The notes under the pieces are model-generated. The model was given only the letters and a program-made list of their open reading frames with translations. It ran no database searches and was not told where the DNA came from. Of a DNA stretch of 34,498 nt, positions 24,958-31,662 are shown one piece after another. The position numbers and the translations under genes are program-made. The stretch is from SIG578 sp045655125 (GTDB lineage: Bacteria; Bacillota; Clostridia; Oscillospirales; Ruminococcaceae): positions 1-34,498 of the forward strand of contig JAZOOR010000064.1 of assembly GCA_045655125.1 (NCBI GenBank), written 5' to 3'. Each line of letters opens with the position of its first letter. The first letter of the stretch is position 1.

Positions 24958-26886
24958 TTATTTTTTTGACAGCAAGCAGACTGTTTCGTCTGTAATTTTT
25001 TTAGGTCGGCAATTAGCCAAGAACTCCTCCTCGGTCAGTTCGGGGAGGTTTTGTTCCTTTCGCAGAATGTTGATTCTTGCTAATCGCAACCGCAACAGAC
25101 GGAGTTTTTCTTCTTCGCCGTATTCCTCAACAACTGGGATGTTACCATCAGCATCTGCTCTCTCTTTGAGCATATCTCTATCTGGTAAATCATCCTCTGG
25201 GCTGTAACCGTTGAAATTACCATCTTCATCCAGTATGTCGGGGTAATAATCCCAAATGGTCATTACATCGGTAAAATCGCCGTAATCACGGAGAACAGGG
25301 ATTTTGAAATGAATCGCTTTGAGGTATCCCATTTCTCGTTTGGTTGGGAAAATCTCAATGCTATCAACAAGCATATTTGCAAACTGTTTCTGTGCAAGGG
25401 GTGAAAGGTTTTCAAAATCCATACCGAATGCCATTATAAGATTGATGGCATCTTCCTTGCTTTTCTTGGTTGCGGTTGCATTGTTGATTTTCATTTGTGT
25501 GGCATAGATAAGGGTTTCAACCTCATCCAACTGCTCGTAGATTTCTTCTAACTGTCGGGCATAAGATTCAAATTTGCGGTCATAGTGTTTATCGGTAATA
25601 TCTATGCTCCGTTGTGCCTGTTCGTATTTTTTCTGTATGAGTGAAAGTTCTCTCTGCCTTGCGGTGAGCTCACCGAGTTTGGTTTCAAGCTCACTCATAT
25701 CAAATTCTCTGTTTATTCGTTCCATAACACTATCTATGATGTCGGGGGTCAATAAACAAAGTTTGATGGCATTGATAAATTCTTCATCCAGTTCTTTGCA
25801 GTTATATTGTTTAGCACACGAACACGGCACTCCGTTTGTGTTCCGTGTCTGTCTGCATTTATAGGCATAGGAAATTTTGTAGTATGTGCCATCTGGTTTC
25901 TTTTTGCGATTCGGCACTCCGTACATAGACTGGTTACAGGATGGGCATTTCACCAAACCAGATAAAATGTACTGGTGTTCCTGTTCCAGTTTTTCTTTTC
26001 GTTTGCCTGTGTAAACTCGTTTGGAGTGTGCTTTGTTCCAGAGTTCCTCTGTAACAATCGCTTGATGCAAGCCATCAACCAGAATAATGTTGTTTTCATC
26101 CTTTTCGGTAACAACTCTGGTTCTTCCGTGTTCGCCTTTAATCTTTTCAGTTTTACGGCGACCATAAGCAATTTTACCCATATAAACAGGGTTGTCAAGT
26201 ATCTTCTTGATAAAATCGGCGGTAAAGTAATCGTGTTTGCCATTTTGCCGTACAACCTTTTTAACACCTTCCGCATTAAGTCGCTTGGCAACACCCATTA
26301 CACCCAGATGTTCATTGACAAACAAATCAAAGATATAGCGAACGGTTTTCGCCTCGCTCTCTGCGATTTCCAGCACACCGTTATTGATGGTGTAACCGTA
26401 TGGAGCAAAACCGCCGTTCCACTTGCCTTCCCTTGCTTTCTGTTGGCGACCTGCCATTGTTTGAGCGTGGATGTTTTCAAGTTCCATTTCGGCAACGGAA
26501 CTCATAATCATAACCATCATTTTGCCCATTTGTGTGGAACTGTTCAGCGATTCCTTAATGCAGATAAGGTTTACACCGTAATCTTGCATCAACTGTAAGT
26601 TTTTAACGGTGTCAGCAGCATTACGGGCGAATCTGGATAGTTTGAAAACAATTACATACGAAACACCATCTTTGTTTGTCTTGATGGCATCCATCATCCG
26701 TTGAAAATCCGGTCTGTCATCGCTTTTACCGGATTTACCATCATCGCAAAACTCACCAACAATTTGAATACCAATCGCATTTGCGAATTTTGTAATATCT
26801 TCTTTTTGAGCAGAAAGTGAAAAACCCTCCACCTGCATTGTTGTTGAAACTCTTGTGTAAATGTATGCTTTTTCTAACTGTTCCAA
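24958..26886 (-). CDS. large serine recombinase (integrase)
   Basis: A 642-residue large serine recombinase that would integrate and excise the element. Order: resolvase catalytic domain with nucleophile S14 in YTRVST, then SRFARNAADT; a recombinase domain from about 165 (GFAPYGYTINNGVLEI); a zinc ribbon (CPSCNQSMYG with later cysteines in CRQTRNTNGVPCSC); a coiled coil at about 395-465; and a C-terminal acidic extension of about 100 residues (SPEDDLPDRDML, LPELTEEEFLAN). The best start is TTG at 26886 with a poor ribosome site, which may keep expression low. It has its own strong promoter and is the outermost gene of the element. Confidence 0.93.
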   Translation of the reverse strand: MEQLEKAYIYTRVSTTMQVEGFSLSAQKEDITKFANAIGIQIVGEFCDDGKSGKSDDRPDFQRMMDAIKTNKDGVSYVIVFKLSRFARNAADTVKNLQLMQDYGVNLICIKESLNSSTQMGKMMVMIMSSVAEMELENIHAQTMAGRQQKAREGKWNGGFAPYGYTINNGVLEIAESEAKTVRYIFDLFVNEHLGVMGVAKRLNAEGVKKVVRQNGKHDYFTADFIKKILDNPVYMGKIAYGRRKTEKIKGEHGRTRVVTEKDENNIILVDGLHQAIVTEELWNKAHSKRVYTGKRKEKLEQEHQYILSGLVKCPSCNQSMYGVPNRKKKPDGTYYKISYAYKCRQTRNTNGVPCSCAKQYNCKELDEEFINAIKLCLLTPDIIDSVMERINREFDMSELETKLGELTARQRELSLIQKKYEQAQRSIDITDKHYDRKFESYARQLEEIYEQLDEVETLIYATQMKINNATATKKSKEDAINLIMAFGMDFENLSPLAQKQFANMLVDSIEIFPTKREMGYLKAIHFKIPVLRDYGDFTDVMTIWDYYPDILDEDGNFNGYSPEDDLPDRDMLKERADADGNIPVVEEYGEEEKLRLLRLRLARINILRKEQNLPELTEEEFLANCRPKKITDETVCLLSKK

Positions 26887-26933
26887 ACAAACACCAACTT
26901 TCCGACCTTTGTGTTACTGTAAGCATCGTGTAT

Positions 26934-26962
26934 ATTATAAACTGTGTAGGTGATTTTTGCAA
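26934..26962 (-). promoter_or_regulatory. recombinase promoter
   Basis: Minus-strand TTGCAA (26962-26957) and TATAAT (26939-26934) are separated by 17 bp. The start would be about 40 bases before the TTG codon. Confidence 0.7.
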
Positions 26963-27026
26963 GGCGAAATTGTAAATTTTAAGCAACAATTCTCGCTGGG
27001 GTGGATTTTTCAGCCAGTTCTGCAGT

Positions 27027-27063
27027 AAAAAAGGTATGAAGGAAATTCCCTCATACCTTTTTT
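27027..27063 (-). terminator. intrinsic terminator after repL
   Basis: AAAAAAGGTATGA/TCATACCTTTTTT flanks GGAAATTCC-type loop sequence. T-runs follow on both strands, so it separates repL from the recombinase promoter. Confidence 0.85.
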
Positions 27064-27064
27064 G

Positions 27065-27523
27065 TTATTCTGCATCCGTATCATCGTTAAGGTCTGCGGA
27101 TTTGTCATTCTTATTGTAAGGTTCAAGTGTGTTCTGGTAGTCAATAATCATTCTGCGTTTGTTCTCGTTACCTTTAACGATGTATTTGGCATTTACTGCA
27201 TAAACACCGTTTTGAACCTTTTTCAAAAACTCGGTTTCAAGTAATTTCTGCATCGTTCTTATTACGGTTCTTTTTGATACATTTGAACCAGTAGCGATTT
27301 TATCATAACTACCAACAAAAAGATTGTCGCTCGGTCTTATGTTTTCCATAATATAAAGCACAACATCCAACTGCTTACTGTTTGAAATAATACCCAAAAC
27401 TGTTAGAATATCGCCTAACCAGATTTTCCAAAAGTTTTGGCTGCTAACCTCTTTTTCGATATAAACATCGCAAACCTCACCAGTTGATGTATTTACAGAA
27501 ATACCTTTTTCAACTTTTATCAT
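27065..27523 (-). CDS. repL: RepL-type plasmid replication protein
   Basis: A 152-residue protein matching the Firmicute RepL family of small plasmids. It shows FWKIWLGDILTVLGIISNSK, the winged-helix-like NLFVGSYDKIATGSNVSKRT with VIRTMQKLLE, and the family ending KKVQNGVYAVNAKYIVKGNENKR. RepL initiates replication of small rolling-circle-type plasmids. On an integrative element it implies the excised circle can replicate. AAAGGGG lies seven bases before the ATG. The upstream region has a hairpin overlapping the leader, tandem palindromes and a candidate antisense RNA, all suited to copy control. Confidence 0.85.
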   Translation of the reverse strand: MIKVEKGISVNTSTGEVCDVYIEKEVSSQNFWKIWLGDILTVLGIISNSKQLDVVLYIMENIRPSDNLFVGSYDKIATGSNVSKRTVIRTMQKLLETEFLKKVQNGVYAVNAKYIVKGNENKRRMIIDYQNTLEPYNKNDKSADLNDDTDAE

Positions 27524-27566
27524 AGTTCTACCCCTTTCTGACCATCGTTTGATGGTCTTTTTATTT
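27437..27566 (+). ncRNA. candidate antisense RNA over the repL start
   Basis: Inside the repL 5' coding region, on the opposite strand, TTGGCT (27437-27442) and TATAAA (27460-27465) are 17 bp apart. About 75 bases on, the hairpin GACCATC/GATGGTC (27540-27557) is followed by TTTTTATTT, a good intrinsic terminator. The implied ~90-nt transcript covers the repL ribosome site and first ~17 codons. This is the layout of a counter-transcribed copy-control RNA. It is inference from sequence signals only. Confidence 0.4.
27540..27557. repeat. inverted repeat in repL leader
   Basis: A perfect 7-bp repeat GACCATC/GATGGTC with 4-nt loop sits 17 bp before the repL ATG. On the plus strand it has a terminator tail; on the minus strand it would be a leader hairpin directly before the ribosome site. 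Confidence 0.7.
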
Positions 27567-27596
27567 GCAAGGTAAATATGATAGGTTTGTTTTTAA

Positions 27597-27620
27597 TTTG
27601 GTGCATTTTATTGCACCAAA
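27597..27620. repeat. palindrome upstream of repL
   Basis: TTTGGTGCA/TGCACCAAA, a perfect 9-bp inverted repeat with a 6-nt AT centre. It has no T-tail, so an operator or replication-protein site is more likely than a terminator. Confidence 0.6.
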
Positions 27621-27623
27621 TAC

Positions 27624-27663
27624 TGACAAATCTGTCACCATCCTATGACATATTTGTCACCAT
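27624..27663. repeat. two tandem TGACA-N4-TGTCA-CCAT sites
   Basis: Two copies (27624-27641 and 27646-27663) of an 18-bp unit, each a palindrome TGACA-N4-TGTCA followed by CCAT, lie 22 bp apart start to start. That is about two helical turns, so proteins would bind on one face. They are candidate operators or iterons for repL. Confidence 0.65.
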
Positions 27664-27664
27664 T

Positions 27665-27711
27665 GAAAATGCCGTTTTTCCCTGTATCTGTAAGGGAATT
27701 TGGCATTTTTT
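27665..27711 (+). terminator. long terminator-like hairpin
   Basis: GAAAATGCC (27665-27673) pairs with GGCATTTTT (27702-27710), and inside it TTCCCT pairs with AGGGAA. On the plus strand the stem ends in a T-run. It may back up the shorter terminator at 27540-27557. Confidence 0.6.
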
Positions 27712-27756
27712 CGTTTTTGTTCCTCTCTTCTTATACTCAAGTAGTAACATACGTTT

Positions 27757-27824
27757 GGAACCGTTAAAGCGGTTCCGAGTAAATGAGCAGGTAATTTTCG
27801 TTGTAACGGCGGGCGAAAATTACC
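27757..27824. repeat. two inverted repeats in origin-like region
   Basis: GGAACCG/CGGTTCC (27757-27776, 6-nt loop) is followed by an 11-bp perfect repeat GGTAATTTTCG/CGAAAATTACC (27790-27824, 13-nt loop). Neither has a terminator tail. The flanking bases to about 27951 show no convincing gene. Confidence 0.55.
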
Positions 27825-27951
27825 GCAAAAAAGATATGAGTAAAAGTTCTTATTCTGGTATTATGTTTGTTTGATGGCGGTGTGCTATACTGCAGATGTT
27901 CCAAATGTTTTTGTATTTTGGTGAAGGCGATTCGTGTTTGTGTTTTCTGGT

Positions 27952-27984
27952 GGCGACCATTTGAGAATGGTCGCCTTTTCTTTT
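27952..27984 (+). terminator. strong plus-strand terminator
   Basis: A 10-bp stem GGCGACCATT/AATGGTCGCC with a 4-nt TGAG loop is followed by TTTTCTTTT. No protein gene precedes it on this strand, which points to an unseen plus-strand transcript. A further 6-bp inverted repeat CATCGC/GCGATG follows at 27987-28002. Confidence 0.75.
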
Positions 27985-28027
27985 GGCATCGCTGATGCGA
28001 TGTGAAAAAGCGGATGATTGCATATTG

Positions 28028-28089
28028 CCACTCACCTCTATAACGAAAAAAGCACCTGCACGGATGCAGGTGTTTTTTCTGGTGAGTGG
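28028..28089. terminator. nested hairpin, bidirectional terminator
   Basis: The inner stem CACCTGCA/TGCAGGTG with loop CGGA is flanked by A6 and T6. The outer arms CCACTCACC (28028-28036) and GGTGAGTGG (28081-28089) also pair. On the minus strand it follows the ribbon-helix-helix gene and can end its transcript. Confidence 0.75.
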
Positions 28090-28100
28090 ATGTATGTTTT

Positions 28101-28123
28101 CCGCCCGACTACGAATCGGGCGG
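28101..28123. other. GC-rich hairpin with CTACGAA loop, candidate rolling-circle nick site
   Basis: CCGCCCGA/TCGGGCGG is a perfect 8-bp GC-rich stem with the 7-nt loop CTACGAA and no T-tail. Double-strand origins of the pMV158 family expose a nick sequence TACTACG/AC in a hairpin loop; the loop here shares CTACGA. The assignment to a nick site is inference, and RepL-type origins are less well described. Confidence 0.4.
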
Positions 28124-28206
28124 CTTGCGGTACCGTACTTGATGTTGGATAGGCACATTCCGTTGTTCCGCTTATTTCTTTTGAAAAAGAAATCGGATTT
28201 GAGGTT

Positions 28207-28581
28207 TTAGTTATGACCGAGTTCCGCACGGAGTTCTGCCTGTTCCTGTTTCAAGCGGTGGTATTCGCCGTTTGGTAGAGTGTCGCCGTTGTATGCTCTT
28301 TTGAGAACGGTGTTGACCTCGACAAGTCGCTTTTCTTTTTGTTTGCGGTCTGGTTCGCTTGATGTAGATTCTTGAGCTGAAGGTGGTGTTTCTGGTTTTG
28401 GTGGTTGCTCTGCTTTGTGCATAACCTTTGCTTTTTTGGTGAGTGGATATTTCTTTTCAATCAGTTCAAGTATCAAGCGGTTGACCGATGTTCCTTTACT
28501 GTCAGCAATCGTTTTGAGGTATGCTTTGTGTTCATCCGTGATGTAGATTCGCACATCCGTTTTGTGAGATTTTTGACTCAT
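28207..28581 (-). CDS. ribbon-helix-helix accessory protein (relaxosome or partition)
   Basis: A 124-residue protein whose N-terminus (about 8-50) reads TDVRIYITDEHKAYLKTIAD followed by SVNRLILELIEKKY: a short basic beta strand and two helices typical of ribbon-helix-helix DNA-binding domains, as in MobC/NikA-type relaxosome proteins and small plasmid partition regulators. A Pro/Ser/Glu-rich linker and a charged C-terminal helix follow. It is divergent from the relaxase gene. Its upstream region holds 13 copies of TAAGGGCA, the natural candidate for its binding site and for autoregulation. GGAGG lies ten bases before the ATG. Which of the two roles it has cannot be told. Confidence 0.7.
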   Translation of the reverse strand: MSQKSHKTDVRIYITDEHKAYLKTIADSKGTSVNRLILELIEKKYPLTKKAKVMHKAEQPPKPETPPSAQESTSSEPDRKQKEKRLVEVNTVLKRAYNGDTLPNGEYHRLKQEQAELRAELGHN

Positions 28582-28604
28582 AGGAAAAAATCCTCCTTTC
28601 GTAA

Positions 28605-28818
28605 TAAGGGCATCCTTGCCCTTACTTTGTTATAGAAAATTGCCCTTACATCATAAGGGCAAAAGCAAGGGCAGGTCTCAACCTGTCCTTTGATGTTTTA
28701 CGTATAACAAAAGTATGAGATTTGCCCTTACTCAATAAGGGCAAATCATAAGGGCGACCGTTAAGGGCATTTTGCCCTTAACTTACAAGGGCGACCTATA
28801 AGGGCAGAATTGCCCTTA
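28605..28818. repeat. array of 13 TAAGGGCA motifs in both orientations
   Basis: Copies start at 28605, 28617(r), 28641(r), 28654, 28666, 28723(r), 28736, 28749, 28762, 28773(r), 28786, 28799 and 28811(r), where r is the TGCCCTTA orientation. Ten are exact; 28666 (CAAGGGCA), 28749 (TAAGGGCG) and 28786 (CAAGGGCG) differ by one or two bases. Spacing is often 11-13 bp or multiples, that is about one helical turn. A 49-bp gap (28674-28722) holds TTGATG and TATGAG, a weak plus-strand promoter. The array lies between the ribbon-helix-helix gene and the relaxase gene. Confidence 0.85.
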
Positions 28819-28819
28819 C

Positions 28820-29116
28820 TGAAAGAGAGTGTTTCAACATCCGCAGATGGTGTATACACTATCTTTCACAGGAGCGGATTGTTAAGGTCGCAGACCTTGA
28901 CCGGTTCCAAGGCAGCGCCTTGGCTCATTCATTTAAGCCCGCTTAAATGTAGTGAGTACAAAAGATACTCTTATTGAGTTTAGCATCTGTCATACTTATT
29001 GCATCAAGCAATGAGTTTGACAGAGGCGACCTTGTTTGTATCGCTCATCCGCAGATGAGTGATGCAGACAAGGAAAAAGGATTTACAAAATCATCCGCAG
29101 ATGGTTTTGCAAATCC
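28820..29116 (+). repeat. chain of hairpins, three sharing a CATCCGCAGATG tip
   Basis: Hairpins in order: 28820-28868 (TGAAAGA outer stem, tip CATCCGCAGATG); 28881-28901 (GTTAAGGTC/GACCTTGAC); 28907-28923 (CCAAGGC/GCCTTGG); 28930-28949 (CATTTAAG/CTTAAATG); 28954-28970 (GAGTA/TACTC, may refold); 28986-29024 (TCTGTCA outer stem, ~16 bp); 29030-29073 (20 bp, loop CGCA, 17 Watson-Crick and 3 G-T pairs); 29079-29116 (17 positions with one mismatch and one G-T). The last two and the first share the tip but have unrelated outer stems. The region lies before the relaxase ribosome site and contains no gene. Confidence 0.85.
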
Positions 29117-29142
29117 GACTCAATGAGAGGAGGTTTTGTATT

Positions 29143-30105
29143 ATGCCAAAAGAGAAGAATCTCGCCGTATTTCGTGTGCAGAAACTTACACGAGGTAGCG
29201 GAAAGAACTCGCTCGGTCGCTCATACCGACACCAAAACGAACACACAAAAGTTGCTGAAATTTCACGACCAGAAAATCTCAAAAACAATAAAACAAAATC
29301 GCCCTTCCCATCATACGATGATGTCAAAAAATTTCTGCGAAAGAAAGTTGCCGAACATAACAAACATTCAACCAGAGCATTACGAAAAGATGCGTCAATC
29401 GGCTTTGAATGTATTATGTCCTTCTCACCCGATATGTACGGCAAGATTGATTTAGCAGAATGGCGAAGGGCAAACCTTGCATTCTTAAAACAAGAGTTCG
29501 CCGAAAAAGGTGCAACGGTTGTGAGAATTGATTATCACGAAACAGAGGAAACACCTCACATCCATGCGATTTTTCTTTCCACCACCAAGGATGGAAAACT
29601 ATCAACCAAGGATTTTCTTGGTGGTCGTGGTGATTTAAGCAAACTGCAAGACAGGTATGCCAAAGCGATGGAGCAGTTCAAACTGGCAAGAGGTTATTCC
29701 AGATACAATGAATACGTTGCTATTCGCAATATGGCAATCAAAGCCGGTTACGGCAAAAAATATGCTGATGTCAAAGCATACTGCACCGACCACGGAATAC
29801 CAGTTCCAGAACGAAAGCGACACACCACTAAATACGAATGGATGGCAAAACTGGATGAACGAATCAAGGAGTTGAAAACAGAGATTGCCGACCTTGAAAA
29901 ACGATTATCTGGTTCTACGGCTGGTCTAATTATCGAGAATCTCAAAAAGCAAAAACAACAGGCGGAGGACCGTCTGGCAAAACTTGAAAAGTTTGTAGCT
30001 CAACCAGAAATCGCAAGAGATTGGCAGGCATTTTTGGGTGCCGAGTTGAGCAGAAATGATAGAACCAACGGCGGTAGCATCGCCGATGATGTTCTTGAAT
30101 GGTAA
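29143..30105 (+). CDS. MobV/Pre-type relaxase
   Basis: A 320-residue relaxase of the plasmid recombination/mobilization (Mob_Pre) family, which nicks DNA at oriT and pilots the strand into the recipient. The N-terminus VFRVQKLTRGSGKNSLGRSY followed by RHQNEH aligns with MobM of pMV158 (ARMQKMKAGNLGGAFKHNER), making H30 the likely catalytic residue. The metal triad is H132, H139 and H141 in YHETEETPHIH (family HxDExTPHxH). A C-terminal coiled coil spans about 248-300. The ATG at 29143 has AGGAGG nine bases upstream; a longer frame from 29059 runs through the hairpin region and is rejected. It is somewhat short for the family. Confidence 0.85.
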   Translation: MPKEKNLAVFRVQKLTRGSGKNSLGRSYRHQNEHTKVAEISRPENLKNNKTKSPFPSYDDVKKFLRKKVAEHNKHSTRALRKDASIGFECIMSFSPDMYGKIDLAEWRRANLAFLKQEFAEKGATVVRIDYHETEETPHIHAIFLSTTKDGKLSTKDFLGGRGDLSKLQDRYAKAMEQFKLARGYSRYNEYVAIRNMAIKAGYGKKYADVKAYCTDHGIPVPERKRHTTKYEWMAKLDERIKELKTEIADLEKRLSGSTAGLIIENLKKQKQQAEDRLAKLEKFVAQPEIARDWQAFLGAELSRNDRTNGGSIADDVLEW

Positions 30106-30107
30106 AA

Positions 30108-30145
30108 AAGTTATGAGGAAAATCCTTTTCTCTCATACTTATTTT
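30108..30145 (+). terminator. terminator after relaxase
   Basis: AAG-TATGAG pairs with CTCATA-CTT with one bulged T, followed by ATTTT. It shares TATGAGGAAAAT with terminators at 27027-27063 and 34103-34140. Confidence 0.6.
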
Positions 30146-30173
30146 AATTAAATTTTGAAAGGAGTCTATAATT

Positions 30174-31589
30174 ATGGACAAAAACACATTAAGCAATTAC
30201 GGATGGATAGTAATTGCGGTATTGGTGTTATCTGTTATGATAGCATTATCAACACCATTTGGTAATTACATAAAAGATGCAGTTGCAACTACAACACAAG
30301 GACTTTTTGACACAAATCTCAAGGCTTTAGAGAGTGTTGGTGTAGATGCATCGAGTGGGTTCTACGAAACAAAGACAGTTGAATTTGATGGAGTGGATAA
30401 AAACACTGTATGGTCTAAAGCATTTTACGGCGTTGCATTTAATGGTTATGATACTTATTATAAGTCTGTAACCAAGGGTGAAAAATACAAATTAACAACA
30501 TCAGTGGTTCACAATACTGGATATGCAGCGGTAATTGTTTGCGACACGAACAACCAATATTATGATTCAATTTTACCTTATTCACCCGATATGACTGGTA
30601 ACCAAATATTAGATTTTGTTGTACCATGTGATGGTTATATTCGTGTATGTACATCTGTAAATCCTGCACTAGAACAATATGTTGGCAAGACCTTTAATCC
30701 TGATGGTCAAAAGAATTATTATGTAAGTGTAAATGGTTCAATGGCAACAATTAGAACCACATATGATAAAGATAATGACATTATTTTTGTCTTTGGAAAA
30801 GGTGGAGGAAATAATCTTCCAGATTTCAGAGAGGTATACACTGTTTCAAATAAAGTGGTAGAACCCAATACCACATTAGCAACTGAAAGATTTATCTTCG
30901 CTGTAGGTGATATGACCGGTCCACATATTGTAAAAGCGGTTGAAAATGGCGATGGCGATAATCCAGATGCCGCTTATTTCACTGGTGGAAACCACCGAAC
31001 AAACAACCTTGGTACAGGTGGTGCGATAACTGCACGTAACGATAGTTTTGAGGTTTTGGCAGATGGAAAAGTAGTAACAGATGAAACATATTGCAACAAT
31101 GTAGTTTTGAAATGGACAAACTATGTACAAGCATATAACACGACAAAATCCACTGGTGATGGCAGAGAGGTTATGAAAGAGGATGTCGTAATGACTATAA
31201 AAGGTTGTCGTATTGAAACGAGTATCACTCATACTGCCCTCGAAAAGATTGACCGAACAAGATATTATGGTCTACAACTTATGAACGGCGGATTTAAGAC
31301 TATCAAATATATTGGTGGTGCATCAGATACAGAATATAATATTTCTGAAAATAGCAATAGTGAAAATCAAACCGCACGTTCATTTATAGTAAAGACTTCT
31401 ACTGGTAGTGCGTGTGAAGTTGGTATTTATGATACTGGTTTAGGTGATTTTACACATTGCGGAAGCATGAATTCAATTTTTGTAAATACTCCCAAAACCT
31501 ATTTCTCACTAATTGGTAACACATCCTTCGTACAGGAAACAGGCGACACAACCTTAGTTAAAGGATATTACGATTTTACTAAAAAATAA
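30174..31589 (+). CDS. membrane-anchored extracellular protein, unknown function
   Basis: A 471-residue protein I do not recognise with certainty. The N-terminus has one membrane segment (YGWIVIAVLVLSVMIALSTP, about 9-28) followed by FGNYIKDAV, a pilin-like pattern that appears in small proteins of gut Firmicute elements, then an extracellular beta-rich part. The segment YFTGGNHRTNN, then TARNDSFEVLADGKVV and TRYYGLQLMNGG, resembles domains in phage tail and SGNH-hydrolase-associated proteins, so a carbohydrate-binding or adhesive role is possible. AAAGGAG precedes the ATG. No promoter is seen in the 68-bp gap after the relaxase. A terminator follows. Confidence 0.6.
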   Translation: MDKNTLSNYGWIVIAVLVLSVMIALSTPFGNYIKDAVATTTQGLFDTNLKALESVGVDASSGFYETKTVEFDGVDKNTVWSKAFYGVAFNGYDTYYKSVTKGEKYKLTTSVVHNTGYAAVIVCDTNNQYYDSILPYSPDMTGNQILDFVVPCDGYIRVCTSVNPALEQYVGKTFNPDGQKNYYVSVNGSMATIRTTYDKDNDIIFVFGKGGGNNLPDFREVYTVSNKVVEPNTTLATERFIFAVGDMTGPHIVKAVENGDGDNPDAAYFTGGNHRTNNLGTGGAITARNDSFEVLADGKVVTDETYCNNVVLKWTNYVQAYNTTKSTGDGREVMKEDVVMTIKGCRIETSITHTALEKIDRTRYYGLQLMNGGFKTIKYIGGASDTEYNISENSNSENQTARSFIVKTSTGSACEVGIYDTGLGDFTHCGSMNSIFVNTPKTYFSLIGNTSFVQETGDTTLVKGYYDFTKK

Positions 31590-31597
31590 ACATTTGA

Positions 31598-31631
31598 GAT
31601 ATGCAGAAAATCTCTGCATATCTTTTCTTTT
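31598..31631 (+). terminator. intrinsic terminator
   Basis: GATATGCAGA/TCTGCATATC, a 10-bp perfect stem with 5-nt loop, is followed by TTTTCTTTT. Confidence 0.85.
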
Positions 31632-31662
31632 GTCCTTTTTTGTAAAACTTTTTCGTTATGGC

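Noticed and set aside
27850..28229. Small minus-strand reading frames in the hairpin region
   Set aside because: They run through terminators and inverted repeats, lack ribosome sites and look like no known protein.
28605..28818. Repeat array as a CRISPR
   Set aside because: The unit is only 8 bp, occurs in both orientations and has irregular short spacing; no cas genes are near.
29059..29142. N-terminal extension of the relaxase
   Set aside because: The extra codons run through the hairpin region; AGGAGG precedes the ATG at 29143, and MobM-like similarity starts right after it.
29091..29605. Minus-strand reading frames inside the relaxase gene
   Set aside because: They are shadows of the relaxase frame without ribosome sites or recognisable domains.
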